Shown here piece after piece: positions 46,235 to 56,800 of a DNA stretch of 64,000 bases. The notes under the pieces are model-generated. The model was given only the letters and a program-made list of their open reading frames with translations. It ran no database searches and was not told where the DNA came from. Position numbers and translations under genes: made by a program. Positions within the stretch are counted from its first letter, which is position 1. Each line of letters begins with the position of its first letter. This DNA comes from Escallonia rubra. Lineage: Eukaryota > Streptophyta > Magnoliopsida > Escalloniales > Escalloniaceae. The stretch covers positions 124,001 through 188,000 of the forward strand of contig JAVXUO010002544.1 in assembly GCA_033065855.1 (NCBI GenBank), read 5' to 3'.

Positions 46235-48222
46235 CATTGACAAGTGTGGTCAGAAGAGAATCTGACCATTACACAAGAATGAAAATTTGGCGGGTAAATC
46301 ATAAAGAGGTCAGACGATTTGGCAAGTTAAAACCAGCTCAGGAAAATTTTAACTGCTTTCTTTTATAAGAAACAATTCTAAAATACAGCAGGGATAAAAT
46401 TAAGCTAGTTGATGGTTTCAGTGATTGGACTGTCAGGTCCACTACGGTTTCAAACCTTGGGCAATTCAAAAGACACAATTGTAAAAGCCTATAAGAGATC
46501 CTTACTTAGATCATTCAATTCATCAAAGCATTCACTCAATTTACCAAAGTTTTGAGTTTCTAAAAGTCTTGCCACCGATTCAAGCAATATGGCAAACAAG
46601 TAACACGAAAATTTAAGACGCTCGTAGTCTAATTCGATTTTTATTTTGTGGCAAACTAAAACATACATTTGCTGATCCATGACTCAACTAATTATGGTAG
46701 TCTATTCAACTGCCACAACTCTTTTCCAGTACAACCAGGCATAAAGGAAGTCAACAGCCTAAAAGACTTCACGCACACTCGAAGGTGGAGGAATATTATA
46801 GAATGATAAAGAAAAACTGACCACCATTTTGTCTACAGTTCTTTCTAAATAGTAGTCTTGAACCGTCAACCCCATTCTTGAAGCCCCTCGTACGCCATAG
46901 TCATAAGATACTAGTCCACACCTCATACATACTAGCACATACCTTATATATGTACATAGCCAACAGACCAATATAATCTAGCTAGTAAAAACTCTGAATG
47001 GCACATCGTGTCGCCTAAGGAATGTTCCCACGAAATTTTAAGAACGAATAATATCCTACTATCTCATCGTAAGCGAAGACAGAAACTAATGACAACTGAC
47101 TCGTGAACACTCTGACCTCCAATAACTACAAAAAGCTCCCATATCTGTTCAAAAGTTTCCAACTTATATATAAGCTATAACCATGGAAAACTAAAGTCGT
47201 TATCCCTTACCCACTCAGGAATCAGTTTTAAATCTTCATCATTGAATTCCCTCCATCACCTCAAACTACAAATTACTATTTAAATAAAACCAACACAAAA
47301 TAACTACAAATTCATGCCAATGTGAAATCCAACGTAAATTCTCGAAACATGCATCGCCATAAGAATGTCGATAAAGAAAATATAAATAACAGAGTGAACA
47401 ATGGAATCTCATTGGATTTTCCCCTTTTTTGAAAAGTCTATGATAAATTTTGGTACATGTAAACATTGAATTGAACTCCAATAGTAACCATAGATTAAAC
47501 AAGTATCGTTTAGCAAGTCAAGTTACGTAAAAACAATGTGTAAACTCAACGTTTAGTTGTACTAAACCTATCTTAGGAATTCTCAAAAAGTGTAAATTAA
47601 AAATCCAATAAAACTGATCAAGAATTAGTAAGTGATAACCATACGAGTACAAACCTAAAAACTAGGTCCCTCAATTCCAAACTTGAAAATTTACAAAAAG
47701 TCAAAGAGAAAAAAAAAACTACGAATCAAAAGTCAACCTAGGGTAAAACAACGAGTAACATTAAGAATTCGCAAAAAGTCAACCGAAACAAAAATCACGA
47801 AACAGGAAAAGAATTAGTCAATGTATTTTGAGAAACTATACCCTATCGATGCTTCCAGCGGTGACGCCAGAGGTCCGGACCTTGAAGTCCATCCTCCATC
47901 CCTCCGGCAGCCACTCCGGCCTCTCTGCCATCAAGGCGGCAATAGCCGCCGCCGCTTCCTCCGGCCCCCTCTTCCGCGACGCCGGCGTCTCCCCAACAGC
48001 GGCGGCGGTTTCCGCCGCCAGAGGCGAGCGTGCCTCCTCCTTGGACTGGGCTGGTTCGGGTCGGATCGGCTCCGAGGGCCTTACGACGCCGTTTTTGTCG
48101 GGAGGGTGGTAGGTGTTGGCGTCGATGAAGGAGCCGGGGTCCAAGAGAGGGTCCGGCAGGATATCGCCGGTGGCCGGGTCATTCTGGGTCGGGGCCGGGG
48201 CTCCGGTTGGTGGTTCGGCCAT
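34788..48222 (-). CDS. Methyl-CpG-binding domain protein, MBD5/6-like
   Basis: Exons 47842-48222, 35183-35296 and 34788-35006 join in phase 0 to a 237-aa protein. Residues 1-100 are Pro/Ala-rich and low-complexity. The MBD spans about 104-153 across exons 1 and 2: WLPEGWRMDFKVRTSGVTAG, then IDRYYFEP, FRSKKEVLYFLETG. A basic stretch KRKKR follows. Exon 3 carries TLNFDFRSPPKSVSW and ends KQEWATVFEHICHS, matching the C-terminal region of Arabidopsis MBD5/MBD6. Those proteins bind methylated CG in the nucleus and recruit silencing factors, so the same is likely here. The start MAEPPTG at 48222 is chosen because the upstream frame lacks family-like sequence. Intron 1 is about 12.5 kb (35297-47841), intron 2 only 176 bp. 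Borders are GTATAG...TGCAG and GTGTGT...TGCAG. Confidence 0.88.
35087..35133. repeat. (GGT)n(G)n tract in MBD intron 2
   Basis: About nine GGT triplets run into a G run of about 18 within the 176-bp intron. On the transcript this is a CCA/C-rich tract. It is probably polymorphic and prone to read errors. Confidence 0.9.
35183..35296 (-). CDS. MBD gene, exon 2
   Basis: 38 codons from YYFEPTLGKRF to SSSDADAV, completing the MBD fold and a basic KRKKR stretch. Acceptor TGTGCAG, donor GTGTGT. The frame is continuous with exons 1 and 3. Confidence 0.9.
38620..38658. repeat. (CA)n(TA)n microsatellite
   Basis: CACACACA then TATATATA, about 39 bp. A single-ended CTCCCTCTGTCTAC motif at 38712 nearby may be a worn Stowaway end. 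Confidence 0.9.
38939..39182. repeat. Tandem duplication, 122-bp unit
   Basis: The unit starting ATCAAATTCTNAAATAAAA is present twice (38939 and 39061) with only about four differences, so the duplication is recent. Confidence 0.92.
39380..39400. repeat. Poly-C tract
   Basis: A run of 21 C in AT-rich DNA, likely length-variable. Confidence 0.9.
40123..40478. repeat. Diverged tandem duplication, ~187-bp unit
   Basis: The block from CACTTTCACAA through GCTAAATTCTT, ATTGATAAAA and TACCAATT occurs twice (about 40123-40289 and 40310-40478) with many differences, so it is older than the 122-bp duplication. Confidence 0.75.
40529..40572. repeat. 22-bp tandem pair
   Basis: TCTGCATGTTCTAATATGTCC occurs twice in a row without change. 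Confidence 0.9.
41094..41461. mobile_element. Stowaway-type MITE in MBD intron 1
   Basis: Ends CTCCCTCCGTCCCACATAAT and the inverse ATTATGTGGGGGAGGGAG, flanked by TA on both sides. 368 bp. Same superfamily as the MITE at 3127-3512, with a different interior. Confidence 0.92.
41532..41556 (+). mobile_element. Helitron-type 3' terminus
   Basis: A strong hairpin CCCGTGCG-CAA-CGCACGGG is followed after a few bases by CTAG and then T, the Helitron 3' signature (hairpin plus CTRR inserted before T). I found no convincing 5' TC end upstream, so the element's extent is unknown. Confidence 0.6.
42895..44140 (+). pseudogene. RTE-type LINE remnant
   Basis: Plus-strand fragments of an RTE-clade reverse transcriptase: PWSMLFADD (the catalytic F/YADD motif) near 43062-43088, and the C-terminal block RNIPLNLQARFYRTTVRS, ILLYGLKCWDTKKHHSHRMS at 43649-43972. 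The 5' two thirds are missing, as is usual for LINEs. Frames shift repeatedly. A foreign block at about 43140-43590 separates the ADD motif from the C-terminal part. Confidence 0.75.
43142..43606 (-). CDS. Unidentified 154-aa ORF inserted in the LINE remnant
   Basis: Open for 154 codons on the minus strand inside degraded LINE DNA (MCNILVNLLSLCTIDTRHLK near the start; FDLGQAVLRLKGKSDLEARM and ARALKEAIIRVG near the end). The C-terminal half faintly recalls the RNase H-like tails of plant LINE or gag-like proteins, but I do not recognise a domain. It starts upstream of the LINE junction at 43590, so the extreme N-terminus is accidental. It is either a captured exon or a fragment of another element. 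Confidence 0.3.
   Translation of the reverse strand: MCNILVNLLSLCTIDTRHLKIHINLLRESRPSFSKTAFQYFVSVVLNGKPLDSKLLLYYSSVINENYPSFFLVISQRRLLMNCQSHAWLMETASLTIQGWDISFDLGQAVLRLKGKSDLEARMCVEARALKEAIIRVGSVARGPPASNILHLLT
44897..45050. repeat. CA-rich low-complexity stretch
   Basis: About 150 bp of imperfect CACA/ACACGC repeats. Confidence 0.8.
46203..46231. repeat. (GA)n microsatellite
   Basis: A GA run of about 29 bp. Confidence 0.9.
47842..48222 (-). CDS. MBD gene, exon 1
   Basis: 127 codons from MAEPPTGAPA to TAGSIDR; donor GTATAG at 47841. It is GC-rich (a CpG-dense block against AT-rich surroundings) and encodes the Pro/Ala-rich leader and the first half of the MBD. Confidence 0.9.
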
Positions 48223-49525
48223 TGACGGTACACGAGAGAGGCGGTAGGGGGAATGTTTACTGTCGAGGTTTTGAAAAACCCAGAAAGAAATATTAGTGTC
48301 AAATAATGATATTTTCACTCCAGATCTGAGCTAATTCACTTGCGCGTCATTTTCTTTTGTGACACTTATAAATGTCACAAAATGGAGTGTAATAGGGCAG
48401 AATTGTAGTTGGAATTTTCATTGCGACTTTTTGCTAAAAATAAAATTTTAATACTTTTAAAGTGTATATTTTTTTTTGGTGCAACTTTTAAAGTGTATAT
48501 ATAAGAATGTTATGGTTCAACCAAACAATTAAGGTATTCTATACACTTTTAACGTGGAATTCACATTGAGTTTTAAAACAAAATGAGTACCTATTTACTT
48601 CGTTGAACTTACAAGAAGGACAAGGCCGGTGTGTAGTCGGAAGCCGCGAGATGACTCGATTGAACTCACAAGAACAATAGTGTTAGGATCCTTTGTCTGA
48701 AGGCACATGATAACTCAATAGATAAATTTTATTCAACGAAACAAGTATAACAATGCCAACCAAACAATAATAGAAGCTCTACAAATCGACTAAACAACCA
48801 CCATCTGCAAAGCACAACAATTATTTAGCAAAATTCCTACAAAACAGACATGCTTTAAATCAAACCAACCCCCAACGGCCATAATTCCAACCATAAGCGG
48901 GCAACCAGTATCAATAAAATCAATTGTCCTTCAAAAGGCGCATAGAGTCGTATTGAGTGCAGTCACCTCCTACTTGGATGTCCATGCTCTTGGCGTAGCC
49001 AGGGGATTGTAGATTTGTCGGGACTCGTCATTATAAATGTAAGTTGTTCTTAAAATTGAACATATTACCCCTATTGAGATTCGTAGATGAGTTTCATTTT
49101 GCTCTGGCATGCGGGCTTTGTCAATGCTCATTTAGTTACTCACATGCGCTATGTCGTCTGACAGTAGCTCTAGAGTCTTCTTTGCCAATATTTGGGGCCC
49201 TTATTCTTAATCGATGACTTTAACAAGTGCTTTCCACTGCGAATAAGTGTGGTTCACTCTTGGATTCTCTCTCGAGCAGTCAAGAATTTCAAGGTTTTGT
49301 TGACCGTCAACGATATATTTGCGTCCTTGTTGTTGTGTTCAAATATACACGGATTGATAATAGAGATGTTGACTCATGTGCACATGAGGTACTTATTAGT
49401 CGAAGTTTTTTGCAATATTGAATGGCATGCCTTATTTCCTGGGTGTCAGTAGAAATCTGTCTATTCACCGGTTCAATCATGCACCACTTTCGGTAGATAC
49501 TAGTTTCCTCAAACTAAGAGGGGCT
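48223..49525. other. MBD upstream region, no gene seen
   Basis: This should include the MBD promoter and 5' UTR. No clear TATA box or coding family is recognised. Confidence 0.5.
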
Positions 49526-51173
49526 TGTTGGGATTGAGCCCTAGCACCAATCACATGTATTAACACGTTTATTTATTTAGTATAAATCTGGTTTTTGGTC
49601 ATCATTTGAGCATTTACATACATATTTATTGTTGATAGTTTTATACTTTATAATAAAATGTGTATGTGTTCACTATTATACATTTATGATCACGGTGTAT
49701 GGGATAGATCAGGGTACCCCATTTCCAGTGCATACATAGATGGATAATGATCATGATAAAATATATAATGAAATAATTATTCATAATTGTTAGATGGAAC
49801 TGAATAACCATCCAGTACATGGTAGTATGCAAAGATGATATGATTTATCTTGGTCATTCTGCATGCTAGTAAAGCGTATGTATTGAACATGGTCTACCTG
49901 AGTTTATTTATGTTTAGTTCACTGCGGCTTTATAAGTAAACTCTACAACAACTATTATGCAATGTTCTTAATCATATATAGGGTATTGTATCCTCAGAGT
50001 CATTACGCGGAGGCTTTAATATACCTACAAGTGAGATACACCGTGTATCAATACCTCGGTAAGTTGGGATTTTATTTAATGTATAATGAAAGCATTTACT
50101 CCTGACAGCCTCACTTATGGATATTCCTATACGATGATATAATAAAGTTGATCATTATGAAGCGTGGCCACGTCTTTTCATAAGATATCACTACAAGAAA
50201 TATAGCAATTAGCGACAGAAAAATTCCGTCGAAAAAAGGCAAAATTCCGTCGGTAAAGCCTTTTTCGACGAAAATTCCGTCGCAAATGTTCCGTCGACTA
50301 AACCCTCGTCGCTAAAGGTTTTATCGACGGAATTAGTATTCCATCAATAATGTCTCCTTCATTAGCGACGGAATTTACATTGCTAAATCGTGATGATTTT
50401 TGTCGCTATTACTTTTTTTTTTAGTTTTCAGAATTAACTTTTTTTTAAATAATTAATAGGGACATAAATATAAATAACAATTTGCGACGGAAATTCCGTC
50501 GCAAATTCCGTCACCAAATTGCATAACTCAAAGAAGGGCAATATTTTTCGTCTCTAATCCGATGCCAATTCCGTCGCAAAAACCATATAAAGGAACTGAA
50601 TAAGATTTTCCGTCACTAACGGAATGCTAATTCCGTCGCAAAACCATATTTACATTTTTCGTCGCTAATCTGACGCTAATTCCGTCGCAAAAACCATATT
50701 TATGAACTATTTTTTTTTCGTCGCTAATTCCGTCGAAAAAAACCATATTTGGAGCTAAAAAAATTTGAAAACAGAAATCAATTAAATATGCATAATATAT
50801 TATCTTGTTCTTAATTGATGCAACAACTTGTGACAATAATAATCCGGCATCATATCCCACAATTAATTGAAGATAACAAGTATTCTGCATATGTTAAATA
50901 CCACTAAAAGTTAACAATTCAGTTACATTGATGCATCTAAATCCACTAGTTGCTTGGTTATATACCAAAATGAACACATATTATCCTTCAAATAACATGT
51001 GAGATCTGGTCACATTATAATGCAGTCATCCGCCAAGCTCATCGAAGGTTTCATCATTGCCATCCTCAGTAGCGTCAGTCGCGGTAACTTCGGCCTATAA
51101 CGTACAGAGCAATTAAAGGCATGTTAAGCTTGATGTTCAAGTCACATGTGCTCAAATCAACTTTTTAAATGAA

Positions 51174-53085
51174 CTAGTATGGAGTACGTGCGTTGCATGT
51201 GAATGTGAGCGAAAATAATTTTTTAAGTCATATCATTATCTCTTGTGATCTGTTGAATGTTTGAGGATCTTGTTTGCAATATGTTGTATCAAAGAAATGT
51301 GTGTTGGTGAAAAGAAGAGCCAATGGAGAAATTGAAAAAAGCAATTTACGTCTATGTTGTAAACTATTAAAGTTGTTATGGTATACACTCGAGATGGATA
51401 GTTGTTTAGGCTTTCTTACTAATTGAGCAAAGAGTAAAAGACTGAGAGACATTGCACTTGCGCATTCTGCAAGAATGGTTTGGCATTCAATGGTGGAACT
51501 CGAGTGCATATGCATTCCTTTTCATTTTGCTATTCGTTATGCTTCCCCTGCTCTTCCTGCGGCATATATGTATGCATATATAGTACGCACTTTGGGGCAT
51601 ATACAATACTCTTTATTATTGGATGCATAATCTTGCTTCATAATTACAATACATTATAAGGTGCTTGGTAAATACAATTACTTAGGGAAGTCACTGTACA
51701 AGTGAACTCAAAAGCTTGGTGAGGTTTCACCTGTAATTTCATTTCAGCTTTAAGAATTACATCTAAGGAGGAAATCTTAACATGGAATCCTAGTTAACTT
51801 AGAATCATTTCCGGAATTCCCCAAGTGAGGCATAACAACCAGTTTCTTTCTAACAAAGTGGTCTAAGCTTGATCCATTGTTCAATAACTCCAAGCATAAA
51901 AAAAATACATCAGGAATATCCCATAAAACACCAATTCATTATTATAATTATATCACACTCCCTTTGCCCTCAACAAACCAAAACACAAATTACAGAAGAG
52001 AAGAAGCCTATTTAACTACCACATGTTATCCATTTCAGGAAAAAAAAACTACTACAGGTTATCTGTCGTTCCATTGCAGTTAAGATGTGATCATGTATGT
52101 TGTTTTGATTAATCTTTTTAGCCGTCCTTTTTATTAATTAACAACCATTACTGAGAGAGAAGCATCAATAGTTGAAGAATAATTAAGCATACAAATTAGC
52201 TACGTTTCCATGAAAAGCTTCGCATTTGAGGTTCATAGTAAATACAAAACCATATACACTCAAAAAAGGGTAACCAAAAATTCATACTATATACACTCAA
52301 AAAATGGTAAGCAAAAATTCATACCTGATGAAGTTATTATTTTCTAATTATCAACTTTCCAACCAATTCCGTAAATTCTCGATTTTCCGGCTCGTAACTA
52401 ATATGGATGTCGAAAAGATCGATTACTTTAATTCTCGCAAGTAAAACCGATATGGGTGTGTCTCAGACCCTAATAGTATTCATAGAGGATGAACCCACCA
52501 AGCATGGAAGAAAATCCAGAAGAAAATACAATCAGCCATCGAAGAACAACCATAAATGCGAAATTCAGAGCACGCGGCGTAGCTCCAACTGCAATAACTG
52601 GACCAATTTTCGGTTCTAATTCGCGCCATATGTAACCTTCCCTTTCTTTTTCTTTTCTTTTTTTTTCGTTCGTTCCTTTTTTCTTTTGCTGCTTTTTCAA
52701 TGCCTTGTTTTTTTTCCCTTAATTGATTTTACACGCTTCAACTATTTTTAGTTGTTGTTTTTTTGCCAGCATATTTTAATTTTTTTGTTGTCCTTTTCAG
52801 TTTTTAAGCACCTTAATTAACTCTTTGCTTTATTTCCCCTTCGAGTTAAAGAGCTTCCTTCCTTTTTCTTTTCTTTTTTCTCTTTCTCACCACACCTTTC
52901 ATTTCCCAATGTATAGATATTGGATTACATTCATCACCCAATGTTTATTTAACAACAACCACATAAAAAAACAGAGTAATTACATAAGGGTATGATTGTT
53001 ATTAGAGTAATTAATGGAGGGCATAATTGGCCAAAATGATTTACAAGATTGGTACTTTTATAGGTAGTATAGATATAGATATAGA
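51174..53085 (-). mobile_element. Non-autonomous Helitron inside the CACTA
   Basis: On the minus strand it begins TCTATATCTATATCTATACT (TC start, preceded by A) and ends with a hairpin ACATGC-AAC-GCACGT followed by CTCCATACTAG and then T. This is the A|T insertion, TC...CTAG signature of Helitrons. 1,912 bp, no Rep/helicase. Inside, a ~38-bp unit with ATACACTCAAAAAA is repeated in tandem (52252-52326). Confidence 0.78.
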
Positions 53086-54070
53086 TTAGCATTTCACAAT
53101 CAGTTCAGATGCTTCCTTTAAGATACATGAGTTTCTTAACATTCATAACATCAAGATGACTTTGTAAGTCATTACCTCGTTTTCATTCGAGATGCATTAA
53201 GGCAGCTTTGGACAAGTTCAAATACCTGCTAAGTATACATGGTAAACCAACTTGAAGGGTGTGTTTGGAAATGATTGTGCTTTGTATAGTTTTCCAAGGT
53301 CTAATACTTGGCAGTATTAGACCTTCCCCTGCCTCTAGAATCAGCTGAACATATATAATAGGGCTCGAAATCAACAAATTTCCAGCTACACAAGTGCTCG
53401 AGACAAGAACGAAGAACTCTTTTAAAATATGTGCAATACCGAGGACTCTTGGAGTTTATTATCTTTAATTTGTACAACATCCATGCCTAGTTTGAGTAAA
53501 ACAGTTTCATGGACTAAAATCTAATGGCAGCTCAAAAGGACTACCACTCTGTACAATTATCACCATCAGGTATAAGCAAAGTCCGTATGGCAAATCAAAT
53601 CATTATTCTCTTTCCCTACTTGAAGAGCAAAGTATAATGAAATTAAAGCTCTAATACCTGTGGCATATTCACATCTCTTCTACTGTTCTACATGACCTAG
53701 GCACTGAATTAGCACAATGCAGGTCAAGTAACCTGAATATGAAAATAGAGACAGAGAGCTAAGAAACATAGAGCTCTGTTTTTCCCCTTTCTTTGGAGCA
53801 AAATAAAGCATTCACCTCAGAAGAAAAAATGCTTAAATAGAAGATAACTTTTGGTAACTCTGGGCATCAAGATGAACACTAAAAATCCCACTAAAAGGAA
53901 GTAATTCAATGTATAAGGCTTTTAAGATCAATTTTAGAAAAAGCTTAAGCCCACCACTTGACTCACACAATGCAAGGTAAAAGATGTTGCAGGGAGATAA
54001 GGAGGTTAAAGGCATGGAGTTAAGAAAGAGTGGTCTGCCTTTACGAAGAGAAAACTCCTTGGAGAAGTAC

Positions 54071-54207
54071 CTATGGAGATCCTGAACAACAGCTTCAGGG
54101 TTTGGGTGTTGACCAGGAAGGGTGAGGTTAAGCATTGTCAAAGAACTAAGAAGGAAGAATGAGCTGAGAACAGAAATTAGCACAATGCAGCTGCCTGAAG
54201 CATTTTT
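54071..54207 (-). pseudogene. Possible captured first exon of a pectate lyase
   Basis: Minus strand reads a hydrophobic signal-like stretch (SVLSSFFLLSSLTMLN) then LTLPGQHPNPEAVVQDLHR, the N-terminal pattern of plant polysaccharide-lyase family 1 pectate lyases (LTLP.QHPDPE.V...V.R). It ends at a donor GTACTT, where an intron begins. A start codon upstream (near 54207) is out of frame with this stretch and no catalytic domain follows, so it is a gene fragment, apparently carried by the CACTA. The match is short, so another secreted protein is possible. Confidence 0.45.
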
Positions 54208-54284
54208 GGGGAGGAAAGTGAAGTGGGTTTCCTTTACTCTTCATAATCTATGAAAACGCTATCGTGACATCCCATTTGCTTTGT

Positions 54285-54459
54285 TACTGGATGCATTTCT
54301 TGCCTAGTTACTAATCAAGTTTAATGCATAAGTAGGCTCTGAAAACATGCTACCACAGTTCACTAGTTAATGAAGATTCAGGTTTTCGCTTCAAACTGGA
54401 TGCATTTCTTGCCTAGTTACTAATGAAGTTTAATGCATAAGCAGGCTCTGAAAACATGA
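54285..54459. repeat. Duplicated ~62-bp block
   Basis: ACTGGATGCATTTCTTGCC through GGCTCTGAAAACATG occurs at 54285-54348 and 54398-54459, about 112 bp apart. Confidence 0.85.
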
Positions 54460-54479
54460 AGTTTAATGCATAAGCTTAC

Positions 54480-55014
54480 CAAATTTTTTTGCCAAAGCAT
54501 CTCTTTCATTTCAGGGTGCTTCTTCCAGCTTGACCACACCACAAAAGGGAAATTCATATTTGCCCTAAAGATAGCTCCTGTGGTACTTCGTGCCTCGTCC
54601 TCAATGAAGCTAATACATAAAAAATAAAGAGTGTTAAAATAAAGTAGAATGGAAACAATAATATTGTACAATTGGTAAATAAGCACTGCATGTTACATTT
54701 TCTTATGAACATGGATTCTCTTTTTGGAGCCTGGTGGAAGCTTTCTTATGATTCCTTCTGTCAAACCTCTGGTACGAAGAGAAGCTGCAAAAAAGCATAT
54801 CAGGAATAACACATGAAAACTGCAATGTACTTTAATTATTCAAACAAAAAACAACTATCACCCATTCTTCCATTTAGAGTACCATCGGTTGAAGCTACTG
54901 ACGATTCCACCTGAACAGGCTGCTCCGAACACGAGTAACTTTCACTATGACATCCACAAGTTGGAGCAGATACAACACGACTACGACCTCGAGCAGCACA
55001 TGAGCGTTGCATAA
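54480..55014 (-). pseudogene. En/Spm-type (Ptta, Transposase_24-like) gene remnant
   Basis: Three minus-strand exons with good borders: 54862-55014 (MQRSCAARGRSRVVS..., acceptor TTTTGCAG, donor GTGATA), 54697-54784 (SLRTRGLTEGIIRKLPPGSK, acceptor TTTTGCAG) and 54480-54609 (EDEARSTTGAIFRANMN, WSSWKKHPEMKEMLW, donor GTAAGC). RTRG...PPG and the W-K-x(n)-K-x-x-LW pattern resemble the Plant_transposase Ptta/En/Spm family, the second (TNPA-like) gene of CACTA elements that binds subterminal repeats. Neither start nor stop is seen, so it is incomplete. Confidence 0.55.
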
Positions 55015-56727
55015 CTGCAAAAGATACTATATAACAACAATGACAATGGAAAATTTCTGCCAACGTCTTAATTTCATTCCCCCACCACCATCACCCTTTC
55101 CTTTCTACTAGCAGTCGCCTTCTCAATTGTAAGAATTTGTTTTAACAGTAATACTCTCACACAAATTAAGAGTAATCACACCTTGAATCAAAAGTTGACA
55201 GGTACAAAGAACAGGAAAATTTGGCATCACACCTTAAATTGTTACAGCACAAGCTCTCAAACTATTTCTCAATGTATTCACTAACAAACATATCCCCACT
55301 CAGTTTAAGTAATTAAACTGAGTGGGTATGTGTTTGTTTAATGCCTGAAACCCACTTCCTTCGTCACTTTGAAGCAGCAACCCAGATGGATGAACAAAAA
55401 CTGAAGTCTCATCAAACAAACACAAAAAGCAAACACACATATGCACATAATAAATTAACTACTACATTGCAATCACGTTTTATGACATCAGTGTCCTAAT
55501 TAAATACAATTGCATAGAGAGGAATTAAAGCTAGAGAAAGAGTTGAGACGTGAAAGTGAGAGTGAGAGGAAGAGGAAAAAATTACATGTCAAGGAGATAA
55601 GATTCAGAGGAAGATCGAAAGATTGACGACCCAAACGATTGAAAGAAGAACCCTAATTTGATTATACCAAAAATCAAAGCCCTAGTTAGTGAGAAGAAGA
55701 CGATTCAGCCTTACAGAAATTCCATCAGTGAGTAAGAGGGCATCGCACAAACCTTCAGAATGGGATGGATGGTGGCGCGACGGGTTGCCTCCACAACGAC
55801 GACGAGGGTGGGAGGGATGGTGGCACGACGAGCGCGAAGGTTGCCGCCATAGCTTCGCTTTTGTTATGTTCTATTCTTTTGGCTGAAACAGTTTATGTTT
55901 TTTCTTGGGTTTTTATGTTTATTATATGTATATTCTTCTATTTTTCAATAATTAGTAAAAGCATTTTTTGGTTTTAAAAATTAAAATAACTAAATTAGCG
56001 ATGGAAATACTTCCATCGATGCACTCCATCACTAAATTCCGTCGCTAAATTATTTGTGACAGAAAATTCTGTCGCCCATTTTTTGCTTCCCGCGCATTTT
56101 TTCCCTCAAACATTTTTAGAGGCAACATAGTGACGGAATCTATTCCATCGCCCAATTTCGTCGGCAAAGGTGACTTTTAGCTATGGAATGCAGTCCATCT
56201 CTAAATCCCGTCGCTAATAAACATTTTTCTTATAGTGTATTTATTCCGATTATTAAACGATTGATTTATTTGTTAAATCATTTAACGATCATAGGAATCA
56301 TTATTATGAGACATATGGACAATGATGTAATTACGAAGGAAGCACAGTAGTTCAAGACCCTAATGGTAATTACAAATATTTGTGGAGGAACAAAGTTGCA
56401 TTGCTTAATTAGTAGGGTTAACGCTGTATTTGATAAAGTCCTTGACTTAATTACATTATAATTTTTAGATTTTTTTAGTAATAATTATTTAGTGGAGTTA
56501 AATTCTACTAACTAGGTAACCCAGTTGGGCTATGAGTTATTAGCTAAGCAATTGAGTCCTATTAGAGTTAGAACTAAAAAGCTCATAAATCCCCTTAGTA
56601 GTCCACACTTGAATCATAAAGTTGAAGGGAAATCTTGAAGAGATATGAATAGAATTAAAAAGAAGTGAGAAACCATAAAAAGGGTAACTATTCATGTATT
56701 GCTATTCACACCAACCCCTTTAGAGAA

Positions 56728-56800
56728 CACACACATACACACACTCTCTCTCCCTCTCCCTCCCTCTCACTCTCTCTCCCTCCCTCCCTCTCTCTCTCTA
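56728..56800. repeat. CT-rich microsatellite
   Basis: (CA)n then about 60 bp of CTCTCTC/CCCTC. Confidence 0.9.

Larger units (their letters stand above)
35297..47841 (-). other. Giant intron 1 of the MBD gene
   Basis: About 12.5 kb without a supported host exon. It contains a Stowaway MITE, an RTE LINE remnant with an inserted ORF, a Helitron-type 3' terminus, tandem duplications and microsatellites, listed separately. The rest (35.3-38.6 kb, 42.0-42.8 kb, 44.2-47.8 kb) is AT-rich DNA in which I see no gene. A TCTGCGTACAT...TACCC motif near 36470-36520 resembles a plant retroposon fragment. Confidence 0.75.
50189..56237. mobile_element. CACTA (En/Spm) element with nested Helitron
   Basis: Ends CACTACAAGAAATATAG and the inverse of CACTATAAGAAAAATG, with the 3-bp target duplication TAT (50186-50188 and 56238-56240). 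Both ends carry arrays of TTAGCGACGGAATT / AATTCCGTCGC motifs in both orientations (50209-50750 and 55995-56220), the subterminal transposase-binding repeats of CACTA elements. 6,049 bp. The interior contains a Helitron (51174-53085) and minus-strand exons of an En/Spm-type protein. No TNP2-type catalytic transposase is recognisable, so it is non-autonomous. Confidence 0.9.
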
